Positions 42,836 to 51,337 of a stretch of 64,000 nt of DNA are shown piece by piece. Source of the DNA: JANPLD01 sp964445765 (lineage in GTDB: Bacteria > Pseudomonadota > Alphaproteobacteria > Rickettsiales > UBA8987); contig CAYULD010000003.1 in NCBI GenBank assembly GCA_964445765.1, forward strand, positions 186,001 to 250,000. The letters run 5' to 3'. Made by a program: the position numbers and the translations under genes. The notes beneath the pieces were generated by a model. That model searched no databases, had not been told where the DNA came from, and saw only the letters and a program-made list of their open reading frames with translations. Position 1 is the stretch's first letter; every line of letters starts with the position of its first letter.

Positions 42836-43690
42836 ATGAAGTTTATTATTGGTTTAGTTGTTTGTATTGGCTCTGTATTAGCAGGTTATGTTCTGCACCA
42901 CGGAAATCTTGCTGTTTTATGGCAACCTACTGAATATTTAATTATCGGCGGTGCGGGTATAGGTGCTTTTATCATTGGTAACCAATCTCATACTATTAAA
43001 GCCTGTATGGGTTCTCTTAAATTATTGTTTAAGGGCGGGCATGTTTATTCTAAAGATAATTATCTTGAGCTTTTAACTATGATGTATAATGTTTTTAAGC
43101 TCATAAAATCTAAGGGTATGCTTGAAATTGAGAAGCATATTGAAAACCCTGAGCAAAGCGAATTGTTCAAAAAATATCCAAATTTTATACATAACCACCA
43201 CGCAGTTGATTTTGTGTGTGATTATCTTAGGGTGATGACAATGGGCGTTGATGATAAATATACCCTTGAAGATATGATGAATGCTGAGCTTGATGTGCAT
43301 CATAAAGAAGGGCATCAAACTGCTCACTCAGTTACAAATCTTGCAGAATCCTTCCCAGCTCTTGGTATAGTTGCGGCGGTTCTTGGTGTTATTATTACGA
43401 TGGGTTCAATTGCTGAGCCACCAGAAATTTTAGGTGGATTAATCGGTGCAGCACTTGTTGGAACATTCCTTGGTGTATTATTATGCTATGGTATTTTTGG
43501 GCCAATGGGAGCTTTCTTAGATAAATATTTTTCAGAAGAAGGCAGATATTATGAAAGCATTAAAATAGGTATGCTTGCTCATGTGCAAGGTAATGCCCCA
43601 GCGGTATCAGTAGAATTTGCTCGTAAAGTTATTCCAACTGGTGTAAGACCATCTTTCTCGGAAGTTGAACAAGCCTATCAAAAAGCCTAA
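42836..43690 (+). CDS. motA: Flagellar motor stator protein MotA
   Basis: The 284-residue protein has four membrane helices: about 2-19, 32-49 (PTEYLIIGGAGIGAFIIGNQ), and a pair near 170-220 (FPALGIVAAVLGVIITMGSI and GGLIGAALVGTFLGVLLCYG). A large cytoplasmic loop between helices 2 and 3 contacts the rotor. MotA with MotB forms the proton channel of the flagellar motor. MotB is not next to it; the following gene is lepB. Together with the chemotaxis cluster it implies a motile cell. Confidence 0.93.
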   Translation: MKFIIGLVVCIGSVLAGYVLHHGNLAVLWQPTEYLIIGGAGIGAFIIGNQSHTIKACMGSLKLLFKGGHVYSKDNYLELLTMMYNVFKLIKSKGMLEIEKHIENPEQSELFKKYPNFIHNHHAVDFVCDYLRVMTMGVDDKYTLEDMMNAELDVHHKEGHQTAHSVTNLAESFPALGIVAAVLGVIITMGSIAEPPEILGGLIGAALVGTFLGVLLCYGIFGPMGAFLDKYFSEEGRYYESIKIGMLAHVQGNAPAVSVEFARKVIPTGVRPSFSEVEQAYQKA

Positions 43691-43703
43691 ATAGCAAACA
43701 AAA

Positions 43704-44447
43704 ATGTCAGAAGTTAAAAAATTAAAATTCTATGAAACTTGGACTTTCATAATTATAGTTTGCGTAATATTACCAATATTATTTAGAACTTTTATATATT
43801 CACCGCGTCATATTCCCTCAAGCTCAATGAAGCCCACTTTGTTAATTGGTGATTATATCTTCATTTCAAAATTTGCCTATGGCTATAGTAAGTTTGATTT
43901 ACCTTTTGGTTATGCAATTAATTATTTTGAAGGGCGTATATTTGATAAAGAGCCTAAAAGGGGTGATATAATTGTTTTTAGGCCATCAACACAGCCAGAT
44001 ACTGATTATATAAAAAGGCTAGTGGGGCTTCCGGGTGATGTTATTCAAATGAAAGATGGTAAATTAATTATCAATGGTGAAAATCTGCCTATAAAAAGGG
44101 CGGAAGATTTTTATGATGAAAAGCCAGATGGCTTAATTAGCCAAATTAAGCAATATAAAGAAACTTTGCCAAATGGTGTTTCTTATTATATTCTTGATGA
44201 AATAGATGGTGGGCCTGCTGATAATACAGATTTTTTTGTAGTTCCTGAAAATAAATATTTCTTTATGGGTGATAATCGTGATAATTCAGCAGATAGCAGA
44301 ATTGCAATTGGTTTTGTTCCTAAAGAAAATCTTATTGGAAGGGCTGAGGTTGTTTTCTTTTCAAACGAGGCACCTTTTCTTAAAATTTGGGAGTGGCTAA
44401 TTTCATTTAGAAAAAATAGATTTTGGAAAAATCTTACAAATCATTAA
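43704..44447 (+). CDS. lepB: Signal peptidase I
   Basis: The 247-residue membrane-anchored protease (N-terminal helix about 12-30) has IPSSSMKPTL with catalytic Ser41 and DYIKRLVGLPGD with catalytic Lys104. GDNRDNSADSR near residue 190 is the third conserved block. It removes Sec signal peptides at the periplasmic face. It begins 14 bp after motA and precedes rnc by 8 bp; lepB-rnc-era is a common alphaproteobacterial cluster. Confidence 0.95.
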   Translation: MSEVKKLKFYETWTFIIIVCVILPILFRTFIYSPRHIPSSSMKPTLLIGDYIFISKFAYGYSKFDLPFGYAINYFEGRIFDKEPKRGDIIVFRPSTQPDTDYIKRLVGLPGDVIQMKDGKLIINGENLPIKRAEDFYDEKPDGLISQIKQYKETLPNGVSYYILDEIDGGPADNTDFFVVPENKYFFMGDNRDNSADSRIAIGFVPKENLIGRAEVVFFSNEAPFLKIWEWLISFRKNRFWKNLTNH

Positions 44448-44454
44448 TACAAAA

Positions 44455-45150
44455 ATGAAGCAAATTTCAGATGCAAAAATAAAAGATTTAGAAGAAATTA
44501 TCGGCTATAATTTTCGTAACAAATCTTTACTTGTTCAGGCATTAACCCACCCAAGCACTAAAAAAACTCTTAACTCAAAAGATTATGAAAGGCTTGAATT
44601 CCTTGGGGATTCCGTAATATCACTTTTAGTTAGTGAAATTTTATATCAACATTTTCCATTTGAAGATGAAGGTGCACTTGCAAAAAGGCGTGCAAGCCTA
44701 GTTTGTAGGGAGGGCTTATCTGAAGTTGCACAAACGCTTAATCTTGGTAATTATCTTATTATTAGCACCGGTGAGGAAACCTCAGGCGGTAGGCAAAATA
44801 AAGCAAATCTTGAAAATTGTTTTGAAGCGTTAGTTGCTGCAATTTATGTTGATAACGGCCTTGATCCAGCCAGAAATTTTCTTGATAAATTTCTTAAACC
44901 CTTTGTTTTTCAATCTAAAGAGCCACCTAAAGATCCAAAATCAAAATTGCAGGAATGGGCTCAGAAAAATGGCTTTGAACTGCCAAAATATGATATTATC
45001 TCAATTACAGGGCCGGCACACCAGCCAGATATTACCATTGAGTTAAAATTAAATGATAAATCTGTCATAAAAAATTCCTCTTCAAGAAAAGATGCAGAAA
45101 GAATGGCAGCCGAAGAAATGCTTAAAATTTTAGATGCTAATCAGGGTTAG
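44455..45150 (+). CDS. rnc: Ribonuclease III
   Basis: The 231-residue enzyme has the RNase III signature ERLEFLGDSVISLLVSE (45-61, with Glu48 and Asp52). The second acidic pair lies near ENCFEALVAAIYVDNG, and a C-terminal dsRNA-binding domain has KSKLQEWAQKNG and RKDAERMAAEEML. It processes rRNA and double-stranded mRNA. It follows lepB closely. The gap to era (175 bp) has been invaded by repeats. Confidence 0.96.
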   Translation: MKQISDAKIKDLEEIIGYNFRNKSLLVQALTHPSTKKTLNSKDYERLEFLGDSVISLLVSEILYQHFPFEDEGALAKRRASLVCREGLSEVAQTLNLGNYLIISTGEETSGGRQNKANLENCFEALVAAIYVDNGLDPARNFLDKFLKPFVFQSKEPPKDPKSKLQEWAQKNGFELPKYDIISITGPAHQPDITIELKLNDKSVIKNSSSRKDAERMAAEEMLKILDANQG

Positions 45151-45325
45151 TGTAAGTTATTTCTCCCCCTGTTTACGGGGGAAGATAAAGAGGGGGGCAA
45201 GCTAGGGCTTTGGGCTTAATTTGCGTCATCTTGAGCGAAGCGAAAGATCTTAATTAGCTTTTAGATTCTTCCCCTTCGCTTTGCTATAGGGTCAGAATGA
45301 CAATAATAAAAACGATTAACAAAAA
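45151..45325. repeat. Two palindromic repeats between rnc and era
   Basis: At about 45162-45201 lies CTCCCCCTGTTTACGGGGGA followed by AGATAAAGAGGGGGGCAAG, a copy of the unit also found at 48091, 50610 and 58716. At 45223-45302 a long dyad begins GCGTCATCTTGAGCGAAGCG and ends GGGTCAGAATGACA. They split the usually tight rnc-era pair. Confidence 0.75.
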
Positions 45326-46240
45326 ATGAAAAATGATATTAATAAAAAATTTGGTTATGCAATTATTGTTGGATCACCCAACACAGGTAAATCAACGCTT
45401 ACAAATGCAATAGTTGGTGCAAAAGTTAGTATAGTTTCACCCAAAGCACAAACCACAAGAAGCAGAATCACCGGCATTAAAATTGTTAATAATACGCAAA
45501 TAGTTTTAGTTGATACACCCGGAATATTTAGCCTATCTGGCAATTTGAACAATAAGTTAAATCGCTCAATCGTTACAACTGCAAGAAATAGCCTTGAAAC
45601 AGCTGATGCAATTTGCTTTATGATTGATGTTACCAAAGGGCTTAGAAAAAATGAGGAGATTGTTCTAAAAGAGATTGAAAAACATAAAGCCACTAAAATT
45701 TTAGTATTAAATAAAATTGATTTAATTACGAAATCTAAATTACTAGAGCTTGCAAAATTAATTTCTCAAAAAGCGGATTTTCAAAAAATATTTATGATTT
45801 CTGCTTCAAAAAATGATGGTATTTCTGAGCTTGAAAAATATCTTTCTGAAATTATGCCAAGCGGTGAATGGCAATTTCCAGAAGATGAAATATCAACCAT
45901 TCAAACCAAGTTTTTATGTGCTGAAATAACTCGTGAAAAATTATTTAATAGCCTTCAAGAAGAACTGCCTTATGGGCTTTATGTTGATACAGAAAAATTT
46001 GAAGAGTCTGAAAATTCAATAAAAATTCATCAAGCAATTATCACTAATTCTGAAATGCATAAAAAAATTATAGTTGGCAAAGCTGGCTCAATGATTAAGA
46101 AAATTGGTGAGCAATCCAGAAAAGAAATCTCAGATTTGCTTGGTAAAAAAACTCATTTATTTTTGTTCGTAAAAGTTACAGAAAACTGGCAGGATAAAAA
46201 TGATTCCTACACCGCATCACAAATAGATATCTCTAAATAG
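45326..46240 (+). CDS. era: GTPase Era
   Basis: The 304-residue protein has the G1 motif GSPNTGKS (16-23), the Era-specific SPKAQTTRSRITGI (G2), DTPG (G3) and NKID (G4). A C-terminal KH domain has IIVGKAGSMIKKIGEQSRKE. Era binds the 3' end of 16S rRNA in 30S assembly. Length and motifs are normal. recO, often next, is absent; the chemotaxis cluster follows after 138 bp. Confidence 0.96.
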   Translation: MKNDINKKFGYAIIVGSPNTGKSTLTNAIVGAKVSIVSPKAQTTRSRITGIKIVNNTQIVLVDTPGIFSLSGNLNNKLNRSIVTTARNSLETADAICFMIDVTKGLRKNEEIVLKEIEKHKATKILVLNKIDLITKSKLLELAKLISQKADFQKIFMISASKNDGISELEKYLSEIMPSGEWQFPEDEISTIQTKFLCAEITREKLFNSLQEELPYGLYVDTEKFEESENSIKIHQAIITNSEMHKKIIVGKAGSMIKKIGEQSRKEISDLLGKKTHLFLFVKVTENWQDKNDSYTASQIDISK

Positions 46241-46378
46241 AGTAAAAAAAGCACATAAAAAAAATAATTTCAAATTTTAATTAATTAAATCTAAAGTTGT
46301 ATTTGTATTCAAACAAAAATAGTTTTTTATTAAACTATAATTAATGTAAATTAAATTTTTAACTTAAAAATTATTCTT

Positions 46379-46747
46379 ATGTCAAAAAGAAGTGCGCTTG
46401 TGGTTGATGATTCATTTACAATGAGGAATATGGTTAGCCTTGCCCTTAAGGAAGAAAATTTTGATGTTACCCTTGCTGGTGATGGTGTTGAGGCTCTTAA
46501 AGTTTCTAATGGCAAAAAATTTGATGTGATAGTTACTGATATCAATATGCCTAATATGGATGGTTTAGAGCTTATCAAAAATTTGAGGGATAAAGAAGAT
46601 TTCAAATTCACCCCAATTTTAGTTTTAACAACTGAAGGCGGTGATGATAAAAAGAAAGAAGGCAAAAAACTTGGTGCTACAGGCTGGATAGTAAAGCCTT
46701 TTAATCCAGAAGTTTTAATCGCTACAATTAACAAAGTATGCAATTAA
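46379..46747 (+). CDS. cheY: CheY-like response regulator 1
   Basis: The 122-residue single receiver domain has the acidic pocket in ALVVDDSFTMR, phospho-acceptor Asp54 in VTDINMP, Thr84-Thr85 in LVLTTEG and Lys106 in IVKPF. It has no output domain, so it should bind the flagellar switch or act as phosphate sink. It is followed by a CheZ-like gene overlapping it by 10 bp, which suggests they act as a pair. A second CheY-like gene is at 47677; they share most of the active-site surround. Confidence 0.94.
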   Translation: MSKRSALVVDDSFTMRNMVSLALKEENFDVTLAGDGVEALKVSNGKKFDVIVTDINMPNMDGLELIKNLRDKEDFKFTPILVLTTEGGDDKKKEGKKLGATGWIVKPFNPEVLIATINKVCN

Positions 46748-47310
46748 AAAATAAACCAGTGTTAAAGAATAATAATATATCAGTGGCTCAAGAAAGCCTT
46801 GCAGATTTGGCTTCAACAAGGGCGGGTTTGCAGGTGATTGAAAATATAATCCCAAATGTTAATAAATTACTTGAAGATAATATCCTGCTTTTAAGTGAGG
46901 GGCTTACAAAAATTGCTAGTGAATCTAAAAAATTACAAAAATATATCGCTGAAAATTCTTCTTTTGAAAAATCACAGTTAGAAAATTTTGCCAAAAATAT
47001 TAATGATGGTGCATCTTCTGCGATAGTTGGCATTCAATTTCAAGATAGGGTTTCACAAAATTTGGTTATCGCTTGTGATATTGCAAACAATCTGGAAAAA
47101 TTTATCGCAGAAAATTATAATTTAATCACCGGAAATCTTAACAAAAAACTATCTGAAGATATACTTAACCTTATCAAGCTCGGTGAAATTAGGGATAAAT
47201 ATATTGCAATTCTCAAGCAGTTAAATCTGATTAATGATTCCGCTGAAATAGGCTTTAAGCCTAATGAAGATGCAAGTAAGGTTAATAATGATGATGTTGA
47301 ATTATTTTAA
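46738..47310 (+). CDS. CheZ-like phosphatase candidate (helical protein with FQDxxxQ signature)
   Basis: The 190-residue protein is predicted almost fully helical, with no membrane segment. GIQFQDRVSQNLVIA contains FQD-x3-Q with Asp103 and Gln107. E. coli CheZ has the equivalent pair Asp143 and Gln147 in a similar FQDLTGQ setting. The protein ends DDVELF, comparable to the acidic-hydrophobic CheY-binding tail of CheZ that ends in Phe. It starts inside cheY1 (10-bp overlap). I propose it dephosphorylates CheY-P; overall sequence similarity to CheZ outside the motif is low, so this is inference. Confidence 0.6.
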   Translation: MQLKNKPVLKNNNISVAQESLADLASTRAGLQVIENIIPNVNKLLEDNILLLSEGLTKIASESKKLQKYIAENSSFEKSQLENFAKNINDGASSAIVGIQFQDRVSQNLVIACDIANNLEKFIAENYNLITGNLNKKLSEDILNLIKLGEIRDKYIAILKQLNLINDSAEIGFKPNEDASKVNNDDVELF

Positions 47311-47327
47311 TTTTTAATATTTGCAAG

Positions 47328-47675
47328 ATGGTAAAAAAAATTAAAAAATCTACAAATAAAAAGCCAGTTAAAGTGGCTGCAAAATCTGTCCAAAAATCTA
47401 ATATCATAAAGCTAAAAGAGCTTATGGATATTAGCTATGCCGAAAAATTTCACAATGAAATGTTATCTTATATAAATTCTGCAAGTGGTGATTTATTTTT
47501 TGATGCTTCAGATGTTTCAAGAATTACAACGCCTTGCGTGCAGATTATTATTGCGGCGGAAAAAGAAGCGAGTGAAAATAATATAAAAATTATATTTAGT
47601 GAAGTTTCTCAAGCCTTTGAGAAATCTTTTTCTGATTTGGGTTTAACTGAAAATTTAAGCAAATTAAAGGGGTAG
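47328..47675 (+). CDS. STAS-domain protein with altered phosphosite
   Basis: The 115-residue protein has a Lys-rich N-terminus (1-25) and one STAS domain. LFFDASDVSRITTPCVQIII takes the place of the anti-sigma-antagonist segment. At the position of the usual phosphorylatable Ser (D-S-x-[AG]) it has Thr-Thr-Pro, so normal phosphoregulation may be lost or moved to Thr. It ends 2 bp before the second cheY, so it belongs to the chemotaxis operon. A second STAS protein with an intact Ser is at 55170. Confidence 0.75.
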   Translation: MVKKIKKSTNKKPVKVAAKSVQKSNIIKLKELMDISYAEKFHNEMLSYINSASGDLFFDASDVSRITTPCVQIIIAAEKEASENNIKIIFSEVSQAFEKSFSDLGLTENLSKLKG

Positions 47676-47676
47676 T

Positions 47677-48045
47677 ATGGCAAAATCTGTATTAACAGTT
47701 GATGATTCTAAAACTATGAGGGATATGGTTTCCTTCACTCTTAAAAATGCCGGTTACACTATGTTTGAGGCAGAAGACGGCGTTAAAGGTCTAGAAGTTG
47801 TTAATGGTAATAAGCTAGATTTAATCATCACTGATCTCAATATGCCAAATATGAATGGTTTGGATTTAATTAGAAATATTAGGAAAAATTCTGCATATGC
47901 AACCGTTCCAATTTTAATGCTTACAACTGAAGGTGATGCAAATAAAAAAGCGGAAGGTAAAGAAGCTGGTGCTAGTGGTTGGATAGTTAAACCCTTCCAG
48001 CCAGAAAAACTGGTGGAAGTGGTTAAGAAAGTCTGCCCAGTTTAG
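47677..48045 (+). CDS. cheY: CheY-like response regulator 2
   Basis: The 122-residue receiver domain has SVLTVDDSKTMRDMVS, phospho-acceptor Asp53 in ITDLNMP, Thr83-Thr84 in LMLTTEG and Lys105 in IVKPF. It resembles the CheY that binds FliM. It starts one base after the STAS stop and is followed by a 339-bp repeat-filled gap before cheA. Two CheY proteins are common in alphaproteobacteria, where one often drains phosphate from CheA. Confidence 0.94.
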   Translation: MAKSVLTVDDSKTMRDMVSFTLKNAGYTMFEAEDGVKGLEVVNGNKLDLIITDLNMPNMNGLDLIRNIRKNSAYATVPILMLTTEGDANKKAEGKEAGASGWIVKPFQPEKLVEVVKKVCPV

Positions 48046-48384
48046 TGGTTGGTGGTAAGTGGTAAGTGTGCTGTTTGGTAATGGTAAATAATTTCTCCCC
48101 CTGCTTGCGGGGGGAGATAAAGAGGGGGGCAAGCTAATGCTTAGGTTTAAGAGGTTGGGGCTTAGTTTGCGTCATTTCGAGCGGAGCGAGAAATCTAGAG
48201 GGAATATACCATAACCAGATTTCTCACTCCGTTCGAAATGACACTGATTTTATTAAAAAAGTTTTACTAAACTTTTTTAAGTGGATACCCCTATAGTTTT
48301 TTCTTACTGAAAAAATTCAGGGTATGACACTGACACTGACAACGCCACTGACGCTGGCACTTGAAACAATAAAAAATTAAATCA
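48046..48384. repeat. Mosaic palindromic repeats between cheY2 and cheA
   Basis: Three repeat units fill this 339-bp gap. CTCCCCCTGCTTGCGGGGGG with GAGATAAAGAGGGGGGCAAG lies at about 48095-48133. A dyad GCGTCATTTCGAGCGGAGCG ... CGTTCGAAATGACA lies at 48169-48243. A third unit at 48249-48330 holds the hairpin AAAAAAGTTTTACTAAACTT plus GGATACCCCTATAGTTTTTT and GGGTATGAC. The last is the uninterrupted form of the repeat that MITE copy D entered at 58811. A GACACTGACGC-like stutter follows. There is no gene here. Confidence 0.75.
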
Positions 48385-50571
48385 ATGAATGATTTAGAAC
48401 AATTTAAGGAAACCTTTATCACTGAAGCATCTGAGCTTTCTGAAGATATGGAAAGCAAATTAATGAATCTTGATATTGAAAACCCAGATAAGGAAGATAT
48501 CAACGCAATTTTTAGATGTGCTCACTCTATAAAAGGAGGTGCTGGCTCTTTTGGCTTTGATAGGTTAGTTAAGTTCACCCACATTTTAGAATTTCTTTTA
48601 GACTCAGTTAGAAATGATGAAATTTCTTTAAGTGAAGATATAATTGATGCACTTCTTAAATCGGTTGATGTTCTAAAAACTTTTATATCTGCCGCCCAAA
48701 ATAATGATGAAGCCCCTGAAAATTTTGAAGATGATTTACTTGCAAGGCTAAAAAATCTTAGTGAAAAAAATAGCAATCAAACAAAAGAGATTACTAAAAT
48801 ATCAGAGGAAAAACCTGTTATAAAATCAGAAGAAGCCCCAGATTTCTATCAATATAAAATAAAATTTCGCCCATTTAGAGAATTATTTGAAAGTGGTAAT
48901 GAGCCTCTATTTATTATCAGGGAGCTTACAAAAAATGCGATTAATTATTCGGTAAATTGTAGCACAGAAAATATCCCCTCATTAACAAGTTTAACGCCAT
49001 TAAATTGTTATTTTACTTGGGAAATATTTTTGCAAACTCAAGATAATTTAGCAAAAGTTAAAGAAGCCTTTGAGTTTGTTGAAGATGAATGCGAGCTTGA
49101 AATAGTTGAGGAAAAACCAAAACTAGCAGAAAACAACTCTGAAAAATCATCATCAGTTGAAAGTGATGATGGCTCTTGGGGTTTGTTTGAAGAATATTCA
49201 GAGGAAGCTAAAAAGCAAAGAGAAATTGTTGATTCTTCTGGTGCTTGGGGCTTATTTGATGATGAGGTTATCGCACCCACTCAAAATCAAAATACAAATT
49301 CTGTTTCTGCACCAAAGCAAAATTTACCTCAAGCTCCAAAGGCAAATAAAAATGAAAGTGGGGATTCTTCTCAGCAGCCTGCGGTGAATTCCATAAGGGT
49401 TGATATTCATAAAATTGATAGAATGGTTAATATGGTTGGGGAGCTTGTAATTACGCAAGCTATGATAATGCAAAAATTAAAAGATGTTCCGCCACAATAT
49501 CTTGAAAAACTTATTCAAGGTGTGAATGAGCTATCCCGTCATACTCGTGAGCTTCAAGAGGCTGTGATGTCAGTGCGTATGCAACCGGTAAAATCAGTAT
49601 TTTCTAGAATGCCTAGATTAGTTAGGGATCTTGCAAAAAAATTAAATAAGCAAGCTCGCATTGAAATGAAGGGTGAGGGAACTGAAATTGATAAAACCGT
49701 TATTGAACTTCTTAGTGATCCACTTACTCATATGATTAGAAATTCGGTTGATCACGGCATTGAAATTCCAGAAGAAAGGCTAAAAGCTGGAAAGGCAGAA
49801 GAGGGGGTGGTTTATCTCTCTGCGGAATCAGCTGGTGGCAGAATAGTGATAGAAATTTCAGATGATGGTAAAGGGATAAATCGTGAGAGGGTTCTTAAAA
49901 AGGCAATTGAAAAGGGTATAGTTTCTGCCGATGCAAATCTCAGCCCAGAAGAAATTGATGCATTAATATTCCACGCTGGTTTTTCAACCGCTGAGAAAGT
50001 TACAGATGTCTCAGGCAGGGGCGTTGGAATGGATGTTGTTCGCAAAAATATTAAAGATTTAGGTGGTGATATTAATATGTTTAACAACCCCGGTTATGGC
50101 ACGAGGTTTCAAATCTCTCTGCCTCTAACCCTTGCAATTCTTGATGGAATGGTGGTTCGTGTTGGCTCTGAAAAATATATATTGCCAATTTCTAATATTA
50201 TGGAAACTATGCAAGTTAGTAGAGATAAACTTATGCAAGTTAAAAATAATGAGGAAGTTATTAATGTTCGCGGAGAATTTATTCCAATAATTTATCTGCA
50301 AAGAATTTTTCACATTAACAACAGCAATGTTAATTCACTCAAGCCATTAATCGTGTTAGTGGAATCTGGAAGGGATAAATTCGGTTTAGTGGTTGATGAA
50401 TTACTTGGTCAGCAACAAGTGGTGATTAAAAATCTTGAAGAAAATAGTGATAAAGTTGAAGGCATTTCAGGTGCAACAATTTTAGGTGATGGCAATGTAT
50501 CTCTTATTCTTGATGTCGCCCAAATCTTCAAGATGAAAAATAAAGAAAATAACTTGAGGGTAGTGGCTTGA
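48385..50571 (+). CDS. cheA: Chemotaxis histidine kinase CheA
   Basis: The 728-residue kinase has P1 HPt (1-105) with phospho-His47 in RCAHSIKGGAGSFGF and a P2-like domain (about 155-245). Two copies of a short motif follow, SWGLFEE (264-270) and AWGLFDD (287-293). The P3 dimerisation region is about 335-410 (VDIHKIDRMVNMVGELVITQ). The P4 ATPase has N-box MIRNSVDHGIE (Asn453), DDGKG (493-497) and GRGVGMD (544-550), and the P5 CheW-like domain runs from about 585 to the end. It phosphorylates CheY and CheB under MCP control. The linker motifs may be docking sites. Confidence 0.97.
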   Translation: MNDLEQFKETFITEASELSEDMESKLMNLDIENPDKEDINAIFRCAHSIKGGAGSFGFDRLVKFTHILEFLLDSVRNDEISLSEDIIDALLKSVDVLKTFISAAQNNDEAPENFEDDLLARLKNLSEKNSNQTKEITKISEEKPVIKSEEAPDFYQYKIKFRPFRELFESGNEPLFIIRELTKNAINYSVNCSTENIPSLTSLTPLNCYFTWEIFLQTQDNLAKVKEAFEFVEDECELEIVEEKPKLAENNSEKSSSVESDDGSWGLFEEYSEEAKKQREIVDSSGAWGLFDDEVIAPTQNQNTNSVSAPKQNLPQAPKANKNESGDSSQQPAVNSIRVDIHKIDRMVNMVGELVITQAMIMQKLKDVPPQYLEKLIQGVNELSRHTRELQEAVMSVRMQPVKSVFSRMPRLVRDLAKKLNKQARIEMKGEGTEIDKTVIELLSDPLTHMIRNSVDHGIEIPEERLKAGKAEEGVVYLSAESAGGRIVIEISDDGKGINRERVLKKAIEKGIVSADANLSPEEIDALIFHAGFSTAEKVTDVSGRGVGMDVVRKNIKDLGGDINMFNNPGYGTRFQISLPLTLAILDGMVVRVGSEKYILPISNIMETMQVSRDKLMQVKNNEEVINVRGEFIPIIYLQRIFHINNSNVNSLKPLIVLVESGRDKFGLVVDELLGQQQVVIKNLEENSDKVEGISGATILGDGNVSLILDVAQIFKMKNKENNLRVVA

Positions 50572-50832
50572 AGTGTTTGCAAGTGGCAAGTGGCAAGTTA
50601 CTCTCTCTAATTTCTCCCCCTGCTTGCGGGGGGAGATAAAGAGGGGGGACAATTTAGGGGCCTAGGTATTAGGGGTATCCACTTAAAAAAGTTTAGTAAA
50701 ACTTTTTTAATAAAATTGTTCTTCTGAACAATTTTATATGGATTACCTTAGAATTTTTGCCTGCTACAAAAATTCAGGTAATGACAAAAATTTTGCCACA
50801 AAAACTAAAATATAAAAACAAACGGAGTATTT
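50572..50832. repeat. Mosaic palindromic repeats between cheA and cheW
   Basis: A TGCAAGTGGCAAGTGGCAAG stutter (50577-50595) is followed by CTCCCCCTGCTTGCGGGGGG (from about 50614). A composite at 50671-50784 follows: GGGGTATCCACTTAAAAAAG with complement CTTTTTTAA, the hairpin AAAATTGTTCTTCTGAAC.AATTTT, then GGATTACCTTAGAATTTTTG ... AAAAATTCAGGTAATGAC. CheW starts after it, with its own GGAG ribosome-binding site. Confidence 0.72.
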
Positions 50833-51336
50833 ATGCAAAATATGGCTGTAAATTCCTCAGTCAAAGAGGTTAAAGAGGCAACTCAGCAATTTCTAACTTT
50901 TAATGTTTCTGGCAATGAATATGCCGTTGATATTATGAAAGTTATGGAAATTAAAGGCTGGACAGAAACTACTAGAATCCCCAATTCTCCAAGCTATATG
51001 CGTGGTGTTATAAATTTACGAGGTTTAGTAATTCCAATTTTTGATTTGCGTTCTCGTTTTGGTCAGGGTGAAACAAACGCCACAGAAAAAAATGTTGTGA
51101 TAGTTATTTCAGTGGGAAAAAGAACTATCGGAATTTTAGTTGATGCAGTTTCTGATATTTTAACCGTTAAGCAAAGTGAGATAAAACTCAACCCAACTTC
51201 TAACGAAGCTGGCATTGATGATGCATATGTAACTGGGCTTATTTCCAATGCGGAGCATATGGTGATAGTGTTAGATACTGATTATTTATTTGATGGTAAA
51301 ACCCTTCAAAAAGCAGAAGAAGCAAGCAATTCATAA
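50833..51336 (+). CDS. cheW: Chemotaxis adaptor CheW
   Basis: The 167-residue CheW domain has FLTFNVSGNEYAVDIMKVME, NSPSYMRGVINLRGLVIPIF, DLRSRFGQGE and GILVDAVSDILTV. A late IVLDTDYLF segment completes the fold. It couples MCPs to CheA. A strong Shine-Dalgarno (ACGGAG, 6-7 bases before ATG) fixes the start. cheR begins 2 bp after the stop. Confidence 0.95.
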   Translation: MQNMAVNSSVKEVKEATQQFLTFNVSGNEYAVDIMKVMEIKGWTETTRIPNSPSYMRGVINLRGLVIPIFDLRSRFGQGETNATEKNVVIVISVGKRTIGILVDAVSDILTVKQSEIKLNPTSNEAGIDDAYVTGLISNAEHMVIVLDTDYLFDGKTLQKAEEASNS

Positions 51337-51337
51337 A

